Shown here: positions 24,659-31,920 of the stretch, one piece after another
Layout: every line of letters starts with the position of its first letter
Position numbering within the stretch: position 1 is the stretch's first letter
Source of the DNA: Streptomyces shenzhenensis
GTDB taxonomy: Bacteria > Actinomycetota > Actinomycetes > Streptomycetales > Streptomycetaceae
Length of the DNA: 64,000 bases
Direction of reading: 5' to 3'
Assembly (NCBI RefSeq): GCF_021462265.1
Contig: NZ_JAJONF010000026.1
Location: forward strand, 62,001-126,000
Program-made: the position numbers and the translations under genes
Notes under the pieces: generated by a model
The model's database searches: none
Told to the model about the DNA's origin: nothing
The model's input: only the letters and a program-made list of their open reading frames with translations

Positions 24659-26038
24659 ATGACGGCCATGAGCCGAGACCGCTACGTCGACTTCCTGCGT
24701 GCCTGGGCGATCGTGCTGGTGGTGCTGGGCCACTGGCTGATCACCGCCCTGGTCCGGGAGCCCGACGGGCGGATCATCGCCCCGGAGCTGCTGGCGGCCG
24801 TTCCCTGGACCCAGTGGCTGACCCTCGGGTTCCAGATCATGCCGCTGTTCTTCCTGGCCGGGGGCCATGCCGCGGGCGGTTCCTGGGCGCGGGCCCGGGC
24901 GGCCGGGGGCACGCCCGCGGGGTGGCTGGGGCGGCGGGCGCTGCGGCTGCTCCTTCCGGTGGGCGTCTACAGCGGTGCGGTGCTGCTCGCCGTCGGTGTC
25001 TGTACGACGGCAGGTGTGGACGCCGACACGCTGGCGCTGGTGGGCTGGGCGATGGGGATGCAGTTCTGGTTCCTCCCGGTGTACCTGCTGCTCAGCGCCC
25101 TGACGCCGCCGCTGTACGCGGCGCACCGACGCTGGGGGCCACGCGTCCCGGCGGCGCTGGGTGCCCTCGCTCTGGTGGCCGACGCGCTCGTGGCGACGGC
25201 GCACGCCCCCTGGGTCGGACTGCTCGACTACGTGCTCGTGTGGGGCGTCGCCTATCAGCTGGGCTTCTGCTGGCGCGACGGTCTGCTGACCGCTCGCCGG
25301 CTGGTGCCGCTCGCGATGGCGGCGGGCGGCGGGCTCGCCTTCGCCGCGCTCGTGGCCCTCGGGCCGTTCCCGGTCAGCCTGATCCTGGTGACCGGGCAGA
25401 GCCCCAGCAACACCGACCCGCCGTCGGCCGCGATGCTGGCCTGGGTGGTCGCCCAGGCCGGCCTCTGCCTCCTCGTCGCGCCGCCGCTGCGGCGGCTGCT
25501 GGACCGCGAGCGGGTGTGGCGCCTGGTGCGCCCCGTGGGTGCGGCGAGCATGACGCTGTACCTGTGGCACATGCTGCCGGTGCTCGCCGTCGCCGCCGCG
25601 TTCTACCTGCCCGGCCTCGCGCCCGAGCCGGCGCTCGGGTCCGCCGCGTGGTGGGCGCTGCGCGTGCCCTGGCTGCTGGTGCTCGGCGTCGTCCTGGCCT
25701 GCGTCGTGTCCGCGCTGAAGCCGTTGGACCGCGCACTGGACGTGCTGTACGGGCGGACCGTACCGAGCGGGACAGCGCCGGGCGGGGCCGCGCCGGGCGG
25801 GACCGTCCCGGACACCGGCCTGCGCCGTGCCTGGCCGCTGTGGCTCGGCCTGGCCATGAGCGTCGCCGCTCTGAGCCGGCTGGCCGTGCAGGGCTTCGCG
25901 CCGGGCGGCCGGTTCCCGGTGCTGCCCGCGCTGGGCCTGGCGCTGGGCATCGCACTGGTGCTGGTGGCGTCCCCGCGGAGGACGGCGACAGACCGGCTGG
26001 AGCGGCCCGGGGCCATTCGCGCCGCGGACCGGGTGTGA
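24659..26038 (+). CDS. Acyltransferase 3 family membrane protein
   Basis: This 459-residue integral membrane protein has about ten hydrophobic helices and the acyltransferase-3 hallmarks: DFLRAWAIVLVVLGHW near the N-terminus (catalytic-type histidine at the end) and LFFLAGGHAAGGSW. Family members O-acetylate or O-acylate extracellular sugars, antibiotics or cell-wall polymers using cytoplasmic acyl donors. Between helices near residue 375 there is a short Gly/Pro repeat (SGTAPGGAAPGGTVPD). The ATG at 24659 follows GGGG with proper spacing; a second ATG three codons later is possible. No biosynthetic cluster is nearby to suggest the acceptor. Confidence 0.85.
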   Translation: MTAMSRDRYVDFLRAWAIVLVVLGHWLITALVREPDGRIIAPELLAAVPWTQWLTLGFQIMPLFFLAGGHAAGGSWARARAAGGTPAGWLGRRALRLLLPVGVYSGAVLLAVGVCTTAGVDADTLALVGWAMGMQFWFLPVYLLLSALTPPLYAAHRRWGPRVPAALGALALVADALVATAHAPWVGLLDYVLVWGVAYQLGFCWRDGLLTARRLVPLAMAAGGGLAFAALVALGPFPVSLILVTGQSPSNTDPPSAAMLAWVVAQAGLCLLVAPPLRRLLDRERVWRLVRPVGAASMTLYLWHMLPVLAVAAAFYLPGLAPEPALGSAAWWALRVPWLLVLGVVLACVVSALKPLDRALDVLYGRTVPSGTAPGGAAPGGTVPDTGLRRAWPLWLGLAMSVAALSRLAVQGFAPGGRFPVLPALGLALGIALVLVASPRRTATDRLERPGAIRAADRV

Positions 26039-26048
26039 GTCTGTGCTA

Positions 26049-26069
26049 CAGTTGACTCAGTTGCAGTTG
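26049..26069. repeat. Three CAGTTG direct repeats upstream of cspA
   Basis: CAGTTG occurs at 26049, 26058 and 26064, overlapping a TTGACT hexamer (26052-26057) that could serve as the -35 of the cspA promoter. Confidence 0.4.
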
Positions 26070-26088
26070 TGGTACCCATGAACCTATG

Positions 26089-26124
26089 TGCGCCTGACGG
26101 GAATGTTTTCCTCCTGCAGGCGCA
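26089..26124 (+). promoter_or_regulatory. Structured 5' leader of cspA
   Basis: TGCGCCTG (26089-26096) pairs with CAGGCGCA (26117-26124), with an inner GGAA/TTCC helix. The hairpin lies 57 nt upstream of the cspA start. Structured leaders controlling stability and translation at low temperature are known for E. coli cspA; a similar role here is inferred. Confidence 0.5.
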
Positions 26125-26180
26125 TTATTTGTTTTTCCGGCGTCTCCGGATGGGGCCTCTGCCTACCGAAGGAGAAGGTC

Positions 26181-26384
26181 ATGGCACAGGGAACCGTGAA
26201 GTGGTTCAACGCCGAAAAGGGTTTCGGCTTCATCCAGCAGGACGGCGGCGGCCCCGACGTCTTCGCTCACTACTCGAACATCCAGTCCCAGGGTTTCCGT
26301 GAGCTCCAGGAGGGCCAGCGGGTCTCCTTCGACGTGACGCAGGGCCAGAAGGGCCCGCAGGCGGAGAACATCGTCCCCGCCTGA
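26181..26384 (+). CDS. Cold-shock protein CspA family
   Basis: This is a 67-residue single OB-fold RNA chaperone. RNP1 is KGFGFIQ and RNP2 is DVFAHYS, both complete, with the usual MAQGTVKWFNAEKGFG start. It binds single-stranded RNA and melts secondary structure, at low temperature or constitutively. The ATG at 26181 follows AAGGAGA; longer in-frame starts would consume the structured leader. The gene is followed by a strong terminator and then a DEAD-box helicase gene on the same strand. Confidence 0.97.
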   Translation: MAQGTVKWFNAEKGFGFIQQDGGGPDVFAHYSNIQSQGFRELQEGQRVSFDVTQGQKGPQAENIVPA

Positions 26385-26405
26385 TCGCCGGACGCGTATC
26401 CGCTC

Positions 26406-26441
26406 ACCGGGGTCCGCACCGTCACTGGTGCGGACCCCGGT
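26406..26441 (+). terminator. Intrinsic terminator between cspA and the DEAD-box helicase gene
   Basis: A perfect 15-bp stem (ACCGGGGTCCGCACC paired with its complement, loop GTCACT) is followed by TTGTGCTGTTT. Partial read-through would couple the helicase to cspA. Confidence 0.88.
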
Positions 26442-26472
26442 TTGTGCTGTTTCCAGGAAGGCAGATCACCGC

Positions 26473-28242
26473 ATGTCCCGCAGGCCCCAGAAGCCGAACA
26501 GACGCACCTCGCCGGGCCCGTCGGCCCCGCCGTCCGGGTCGGCACCGCGTGAGTTCCGGCTGCCGGAAAACACGACCCCCGCGCTTCCCGCCGTCGACGA
26601 CTTCGCCGCCCTGGACATGCCCGCGGCGCTGCTGAAGACCCTGACCGCGCAGGGCGTGACCACCCCGTTCCCCATCCAGGCCGCCACGCTGCCGAACTCG
26701 CTGGCCGGCCGTGACCTGCTGGGACGCGGACGCACCGGCTCCGGCAAGACCCTCGCGTTCGGGCTGGCGCTGCTGGCCCGTACGGCCGGGCTGCGCGCCG
26801 AGCCCAGGGCGCCCCTCGCGCTCGTGCTGGTGCCCACCCGTGAGCTCGCCCAGCAGGTGACGGACGCGCTGACCCCGTACGCGACAGCGGTGAACCTCCG
26901 GGTGGCCACCGTGGTGGGCGGGCTGTCGATCACCAAGCAGGCGGCCGTCCTCCGGCGTGGCGTAGAGGTGGTCGTGGCCAGTCCCGGCAGGCTCAACGAC
27001 CTGGTGGAACGCGGGGACTGCGTGCTCGGCGACGTACGCGTCACGGTGCTGGACGAAGCCGACCAGATGACCGACATGGGCTTCCTGCCGCAGATCACCA
27101 AGCTGATCGAGAAGGTACGGCCCGACGGACAGCGCCTGCTCTTCTCGGCCACCCTCGACCGCAACATCGACCGCCTGGTGCAGCGGTTCCTGACCGACCC
27201 CGTGGTGCACTCCGTGGACCCGTCGGCGGGCGCGGTCACCACCATGGAGCACCACGTGCTCCACATCCAGGACGAGACCGACAAGAAGGCCGTCACCACG
27301 CGCATCGCGGCCCGTGACGGCCGGGTCATCCTCTTCCTCGACACCAAGCGGTCCGCCGACCGGCTCGCCAAGCGGCTCCTGTCCGTCGGTGTCCGCGCGG
27401 CGGCACTGCACGGAGGCCGCTCCCAGCCGCAGCGCAATCGCACCCTGGAGCAGTTCAAGAACGGCCAGGTCACCGCGCTGGTGGCGACGAACGTCGCGGC
27501 CCGGGGCATACACATCGACGACCTGGACCTCGTCGTGAACGTCGATCCCCCCACCGACCACAAGGACTACGTCCACCGGGGCGGCCGCACGGCCCGCGCC
27601 GGCGGCTCCGGAAGCGTGGTCACACTGGTCCTGCCCGACCAGAAGCGGGACGTCACCCGGCTCATGTCGGACGCCGGCATCCGCCCCCGCACGGCCCGTG
27701 TCACCTCGGCCGACGCGGAGCTGACCACCATCACCGGCGCCCGCGAGCCCTCCGGTGTACCCATCGTCATCGAGATCCCCCAGCCGGCCACCGCGTCCCG
27801 CCCGGACCGCGAGCCCGGCGCCAAGCCCGGCAGGCGGTCCGGCCGCCGACGCCGAAACGGCGACGGCCCGGGAGCGACGACGGGTACGGCCACCGGACGG
27901 GGCACCCGCGGCTCGGGCTCCCGCGCCGCCACGGGAACAGGTGGCCAGGGAGCAGGCTCCCGCGCCACCGCCGGGCGGACGGCGGCCGACGGCACGTCCG
28001 CGGCCGGCGGACGCGGCTCCTCCCGCCGTACCGGAGCCGCCGGGACAACCGGTGGCAGTGGCGGCTCTGGCGGCGCGGGCGGTCGTGGCTCCGACCGCCG
28101 GGGCGCGGCCGGAGCGGCTGCCGGGACCGGGACTGGGAAGGACGACCGCGGTTCCCGCAGGCGGACACCGGCCGGCGGCGCCGCGGGCACCGGCGGCCGC
28201 GGCTCGGGCCGCCGGGGCGACCGCCGCACCTCGACCACCTGA
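26473..28242 (+). CDS. DEAD-box RNA helicase with long basic Gly/Arg tail
   Basis: This 589-residue ATP-dependent RNA helicase has all core motifs: Q motif region TPFPIQAATLP, motif I RTGSGKT, Ia PTRELAQQ, II LDEADQM, III SATLD, and C-terminal VATNVAARGIHI and YVHRGGRTARAG. From about residue 455 a disordered tail rich in Gly, Arg, Ser and Thr, with many RGS/GSR units, probably binds RNA. Its position behind cspA suggests a cold-response unit that unwinds structured mRNA. AGGAAGG precedes the ATG. Confidence 0.93.
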   Translation: MSRRPQKPNRRTSPGPSAPPSGSAPREFRLPENTTPALPAVDDFAALDMPAALLKTLTAQGVTTPFPIQAATLPNSLAGRDLLGRGRTGSGKTLAFGLALLARTAGLRAEPRAPLALVLVPTRELAQQVTDALTPYATAVNLRVATVVGGLSITKQAAVLRRGVEVVVASPGRLNDLVERGDCVLGDVRVTVLDEADQMTDMGFLPQITKLIEKVRPDGQRLLFSATLDRNIDRLVQRFLTDPVVHSVDPSAGAVTTMEHHVLHIQDETDKKAVTTRIAARDGRVILFLDTKRSADRLAKRLLSVGVRAAALHGGRSQPQRNRTLEQFKNGQVTALVATNVAARGIHIDDLDLVVNVDPPTDHKDYVHRGGRTARAGGSGSVVTLVLPDQKRDVTRLMSDAGIRPRTARVTSADAELTTITGAREPSGVPIVIEIPQPATASRPDREPGAKPGRRSGRRRRNGDGPGATTGTATGRGTRGSGSRAATGTGGQGAGSRATAGRTAADGTSAAGGRGSSRRTGAAGTTGGSGGSGGAGGRGSDRRGAAGAAAGTGTGKDDRGSRRRTPAGGAAGTGGRGSGRRGDRRTSTT

Positions 28243-28260
28243 GCACGGCTGAAAACGGCA

Positions 28261-28564
28261 CGACACGCCGTCATTCCTCCGCGGCACCGTCGTGGTTGGA
28301 GGCGGCGTGACGCGACGTCATTCCCCCACGGCACCGTCGCGGCTGGTCGCGCAGTTCCCCGCGCCCCTTCGGGGCGCTGCCGTGGTTGGAGGCGGCGTGA
28401 CGCGACGTCATTCCCTCGCGGCACCATCGTGGCTGGACACGGCACGACACGCCGTCGTCCCTCCGCGGCACCGTCGCGGCTGGAGGGGCATGACGCGCCG
28501 CCATTCCCCCGCAGCACCATCGTGGCTGGTCGCGCAGTTCCCCGCGCCCCTTCGGGGCGCTGCC
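28261..28564 (+). repeat. Array of five 39-bp repeats with two inserted hairpin modules
   Basis: The 39-bp core (CGACGTCATTCC ... GGCACCGTCG ... GGCTGG) occurs at 28261, 28308, 28398, 28445 and 28491. Linkers are 7-8 bp except one of 51 bp. After copies 2 and 5 sits the module GCGCAGTTCCCCGCGCCCC-TTCGGGGCGC (28347-28381 and 28530-28564), which forms a strong hairpin. Apparent ORFs across the array are products of the repeat and are not annotated. Confidence 0.8.
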
Positions 28565-28656
28565 GATCAGCAGCGGACTTCGCCCGGCGCGCCGACGGCC
28601 GGGACTCGTCGGCGGTCGACGGCGACGCGGCTGCGGGCCGTAGCGCACGTGGCGTG

Positions 28657-28717
28657 GAGCGCCCCGTCAGGGGGGCGGGGCTGTATCGATGTGCGGCTCC
28701 GCCGCGTGGGCGCGACC
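28657..28717 (+). repeat. Dispersed repeat, copy B
   Basis: This copy has the same module as at 9316-9377, from GCGCCCCGTCAGGGG through GTGCGGCTCCGCCGCGTGGG. Together with the 39-bp array it fills the 554-bp gene-free interval 28243-28796. Confidence 0.75.
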
Positions 28718-28796
28718 GGCCCCCACTCACCCGCACCCGGATTCCGGCCGGGCTCCCCCGCATCCGCCCCCCGGCTGAATCGCCACCCCCGCCCCC

Positions 28797-29807
28797 CTAC
28801 GCGGCGAACGGCCCCGGCAGCTCCCCCGAGCCGCGCCGGATCAACCGGGTCGGCATGACCACGGTGCGCGGTGGGGAGACGTCGCCGTGGATCCGGGCGA
28901 ACAGCAGGTGGGCCGCGCTGGTCGCGAGGGCCACCGGGTCCTGGGCGATCACCGTGACGGGCGGGGTCAGCCGGGCGGCGAGCGCGAAGTCGTCGAAGGC
29001 GACGAAGGCGAGATCGCGGGGGGCCGCGGTCAGGGCGCCGAAAGCCAGCAGTTCGTTGCCGGCGAGCAGAGCCGTCGGCGGGTCGGGCAGCGCCAGCATC
29101 CCGGTGACGGCGGCGGCCGCCTCGGGGCCGTTGCGCACACCGTCCCTGACCAGCGCCGGGTCGGCGATGATGCCCGCGGCCCCGAGCGCCGCCAGATAGC
29201 CGCGCCGGCGTTCGCCGAATGTCCAGATCTTCGGTGTGTCGCCGAGGTAGCCGATCCTGCGGTGCCCGCGTGCCACCAACTGCTGCACGGCCTCGCGCAC
29301 CGCGCCGAAGTTGTCGACCACGACGGCGTCCACCTCCAGGCCGGGTGCCGCCCGGTCCACGCAGACGATCTTCGTGCCCTGCGCCTGGGCGGGACGCAGG
29401 AAGCGGTGGCTGCCGGCGGCGGGGGTGAGGATCAGGCCGTCGACGCGGCGGGCGGTGAACGCGGCGATCACCTCGCGTTCGCGGCGCAGGTCGGCGCGGC
29501 TGGAGCCGATGAGCATGACGCTGCCGCGCTGCCGGGCGACGTGCTCGGCGGCGGAGGCGACCGCGGCCATGAAGGGATCGGTCACGTCGTCGACCAACAG
29601 GCCGATGATCTGGCTCAGTTCATGGGTGCGGCGCAACTGGCGTGCCACGTCGTCGCGCTGGTAGCCGAGTTTGCGGACGGCGGCCTCCACCCGCGCCGCG
29701 GTCCGCGGGGCGACGGCCGAACCACCGTTGACGACCCGGGACACCGTCATCGTGCTCACGCCCGCTTCCGCGGCAACGTCCTTCATGGTCGGCCGGGTGG
29801 CTGCCAC
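28797..29807 (-). CDS. LacI-family repressor of the adjacent sugar ABC transporter
   Basis: This 336-residue regulator has an N-terminal LacI HTH (TMKDVAAEAGVSTMTVSRVVNG, residues about 7-30, split here) and a periplasmic-binding-protein-like effector domain (QIIGLLVDDVTDPFMAAV, VDGLILTPAAG, GHRRIGYLGDTP, FVAFDDFALA). It diverges from a sugar importer operon. Two near-identical 15-bp sites (GTTAACGNTACCAAC) lie in the shared promoter region, so autoregulation and repression of the transporter relieved by the imported sugar is the likely mode. The GTG at 29807 follows GGAGG with 7-nt spacing; an upstream start adds 53 unconserved residues. Confidence 0.92.
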   Translation of the reverse strand: MAATRPTMKDVAAEAGVSTMTVSRVVNGGSAVAPRTAARVEAAVRKLGYQRDDVARQLRRTHELSQIIGLLVDDVTDPFMAAVASAAEHVARQRGSVMLIGSSRADLRREREVIAAFTARRVDGLILTPAAGSHRFLRPAQAQGTKIVCVDRAAPGLEVDAVVVDNFGAVREAVQQLVARGHRRIGYLGDTPKIWTFGERRRGYLAALGAAGIIADPALVRDGVRNGPEAAAAVTGMLALPDPPTALLAGNELLAFGALTAAPRDLAFVAFDDFALAARLTPPVTVIAQDPVALATSAAHLLFARIHGDVSPPRTVVMPTRLIRRGSGELPGPFAA

Positions 29808-29846
29808 GCCACGTCCTCCAGCTGCGTCACGTTTGAGCGTCGACTC

Positions 29847-29861
29847 GTTAACGTTACCAAC
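29847..29861. promoter_or_regulatory. LacI operator candidate 1
   Basis: GTTAACGTTACCAAC lies 40 bp upstream of the lacI-family gene start. It matches the second site at 14 of 15 positions and contains the palindromic core CGTTAACG/AACGTT. Confidence 0.7.
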
Positions 29862-29940
29862 TCGTGTGCGTGTCAACGTCCTTGCGGACAACGGGAGATG
29901 TGGGTGCGACCAGCGCGCGCGGCGACCCGCTGCACCACCC

Positions 29941-29970
29941 TTGACACCCCGCTGCGGGCGCCCCAAGAAT
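29941..29970 (+). promoter_or_regulatory. Candidate promoter of the sugar ABC operon
   Basis: TTGACA and AAGAAT are separated by 18 bp, immediately upstream of operator candidate 2. Confidence 0.5.
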
Positions 29971-29980
29971 CAGCCAAGCT

Positions 29981-29995
29981 GTTAACGATACCAAC
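29981..29995. promoter_or_regulatory. LacI operator candidate 2
   Basis: GTTAACGATACCAAC starts 10 bp past the candidate -10 and ends just before the Shine-Dalgarno of the transporter ATPase gene, a position suited to blocking initiation. Confidence 0.7.
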
Positions 29996-30008
29996 CAGAA
30001 GGCACAAC

Positions 30009-30803
30009 ATGGCCTCTGCAAGGGAACCACTGCTCACCGCACATGGAGTGGTCAAACGTTTCGGCCACGTCCAGGCGCTCTCGGGCGCCGATTTCACGGC
30101 ATACCCCGGCGAGGTCGTCGCCCTCATCGGTGACAACGGTGCCGGCAAGTCCACTCTGGTGAACGTCCTGTCGGGCGTGCTCGCCCCCGACGCCGGTGAA
30201 GTCCGCCTCGACGGCGCGCCGGTGCGGTTCTCCGGCCCGATGGACGCGCAGCGGCACGGCGTGGAGACCGTGTACCAGGACCTGTCGCTCGCTCCCGACC
30301 TGGACGCGGCGGCCAACCTCTACCTCGGCCGGGAGATCGTGCGCGGGGGGCTGCTCGGACGCATCGGCGTCCTCGACCGGCCCGCGATGCGCCGGGAGGC
30401 GGTCAAGGCCTTCGCCGAACTCGGTGTGGAACTGAAGGATGTGACGGCCGCTGTGACAACGTTGTCGGGCGGGCAGCGGCAGTCCGTCGCGGTCGCCCGT
30501 GCCGTCGCCTTCGCCCACAAGGTCATCTTCATGGACGAGCCGACCGCCGCGCTGGGCGTCGTCCAGCGCGCCCGGGTCCTGGAGACCGTCCGGCGGGTCG
30601 CCGACCAGGGCATCTGCGTCGTACTGATCAGCCACAACATGCCCGAGGTGCTGTCGGTCGCGGACCGCGTCGAGGTGCTGCGGCTGGGGCGGCGCGTCGC
30701 GTCGTACACCGCCGCCGACACGACGATCGAGGAGCTGGTCGGGGCGATGACCGGCTCGCTGGACGAGCCGAACCGGACCGGGGAAGCGGAGGGCGCGCGA
30801 TGA
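30009..30803 (+). CDS. Sugar ABC importer, ATP-binding subunit (CUT2, FrcA-like)
   Basis: This 264-residue single-domain ATPase has Walker A GDNGAGKSTL, a Q-loop in VETVYQDLSLAP, the signature LSGGQRQSVAVARAV, Walker B VIFMDEPTAAL and an H-loop LISHNMPEV. Ribose-type (CUT2) importers usually have a fused double ATPase such as RbsA; a single domain is the FrcA (fructose importer) pattern. The gene overlaps the permease by ATGA (4 nt). AGAAGG precedes the ATG. The sugar is not determinable from sequence alone. Confidence 0.93.
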   Translation: MASAREPLLTAHGVVKRFGHVQALSGADFTAYPGEVVALIGDNGAGKSTLVNVLSGVLAPDAGEVRLDGAPVRFSGPMDAQRHGVETVYQDLSLAPDLDAAANLYLGREIVRGGLLGRIGVLDRPAMRREAVKAFAELGVELKDVTAAVTTLSGGQRQSVAVARAVAFAHKVIFMDEPTAALGVVQRARVLETVRRVADQGICVVLISHNMPEVLSVADRVEVLRLGRRVASYTAADTTIEELVGAMTGSLDEPNRTGEAEGAR

Positions 30804-31834
30804 CGGCGCAGAGCGAGAAGGCCGCGGCGGCCGTGGGCGGCCGGGCCGCGGTGCCCGACTGGGTGCGCCGCGCGGCAACCCTCAACGAGCTGTGGACCTT
30901 TGTCATCCTGGTGGCGCTGGTCCTGTTCTTCACCATCGCGGCGCCGGGCAAGTTCTTCACCACGTACGACATCACCCAGATCGCCGTGAACGCGGCCATC
31001 TACCTGGTGCTCGGCGTCGGCATGACCTTCGTGATCATCACGGCCGGCATCGATCTGTCGATCGGCTCGGTGCTGGTGCTGGCCGCGGTGGCGGCGGGTG
31101 AGTACAACATCCATCACGGCGGGGCGACTTCGGGCTGGGGCACGGTGGCGTTCTGTGTCGTCATCGCGCTGGCGGTGGGCACGGCGTGGGGCGCGCTGCA
31201 GGGCGCGGTGGTGGCGACCGGCAAGGTGCCGCCGCTGATCGTGACGCTCGGCGGGCTCGGCGCGGCGCTGGGCATCGCCGAACTCGCCACCGGCGGCCAG
31301 GACCCGGCCGGGGCGGCCTCCACACATCTGCAGAACAGCCTCGGTTTCGGCAAAGTGCTCGGCATCCCCTGGATGGTGATCCTGGCGGCCGTGGTGACCG
31401 CGGTCTTCGGCGCGGTGCTGGGCGGCACCCGGTTCGGCGAGCACACCCTCGCGATCGGGTCGAACCCGACTGCCGTGCGGCGGGCGGGCATTCCGGTGGG
31501 CCGCCAGCTGGTGAAGGTGTACGGCCTGATGGGGCTGCTGGCCGGGCTCGGGGCGGTGATGTGGCTGGCCTCGTACGGCACGACGTCGATCGCCGGGCAC
31601 TCCACCGACAACCTCAAGGTGATCACCGCGGTGGTCCTCGGCGGTACCAGCCTGTTCGGCGGGCGGGGTTCGGTGCTGGGCACGGTGATCGGCGTGTTCA
31701 TCCCGGCGGTGCTGACCACCGGACTGATCGTGATCGGCGTCCAGCAGTACTGGCAGGACGTGGCGGTGGGCGTGGTGCTGGTGGTGGCCGTCTACATCGA
31801 CCAGCTGCGCAGGAAGACCCGGGAACGCGCATGA
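30800..31834 (+). CDS. Sugar ABC importer permease (RbsC/FrcB-like)
   Basis: This 344-residue polytopic protein of the BPD_transp_2 family has 8-10 hydrophobic helices and the conserved GMTFVIITAGIDLSIGSVL loop and ILGGTSLFGGRGSVLGT-like segment near 275-290, which contact the ATPase and line the channel. It forms the membrane channel with the single-domain ATPase encoded just before it. Start and stop overlaps (ATGA at both ends) show tight coupling through the operon. Confidence 0.94.
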   Translation: MTAQSEKAAAAVGGRAAVPDWVRRAATLNELWTFVILVALVLFFTIAAPGKFFTTYDITQIAVNAAIYLVLGVGMTFVIITAGIDLSIGSVLVLAAVAAGEYNIHHGGATSGWGTVAFCVVIALAVGTAWGALQGAVVATGKVPPLIVTLGGLGAALGIAELATGGQDPAGAASTHLQNSLGFGKVLGIPWMVILAAVVTAVFGAVLGGTRFGEHTLAIGSNPTAVRRAGIPVGRQLVKVYGLMGLLAGLGAVMWLASYGTTSIAGHSTDNLKVITAVVLGGTSLFGGRGSVLGTVIGVFIPAVLTTGLIVIGVQQYWQDVAVGVVLVVAVYIDQLRRKTRERA

Positions 31835-31845
31835 CGGGACCGCGC

Positions 31846-31899
31846 ATGACCACTGGATCACTCATGACCACTGGATCACTCATGACCGCTGAATCGCTC
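31846..31899 (+). repeat. Three tandem 18-bp repeats, each beginning with ATG
   Basis: ATGACCACTGGATCACTC occurs twice exactly (31846, 31864) and once with changes (31882). The copies lie between the permease stop and the binding-protein start and are in frame with the latter. Confidence 0.85.
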
Positions 31900-31920
31900 G
31901 TGACGAAGGAGGACTCTGTG

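Noticed and set aside
28261..28564. Possible CRISPR array
   Set aside because: The units are 39 bp, but the linkers are mostly 7-8 bp and not spacer-like, and no cas gene is present.
28243..28796. Several open frames across the repeat array
   Set aside because: Their translations simply repeat the 39-bp unit and hairpin module, with no stable family or codon-level conservation visible.
31186..31920. Long in-frame extension upstream of the sugar-binding protein
   Set aside because: Most of it overlaps the permease gene in another frame, and the lipoprotein signal peptide begins at 31921 after a clear ribosome site.
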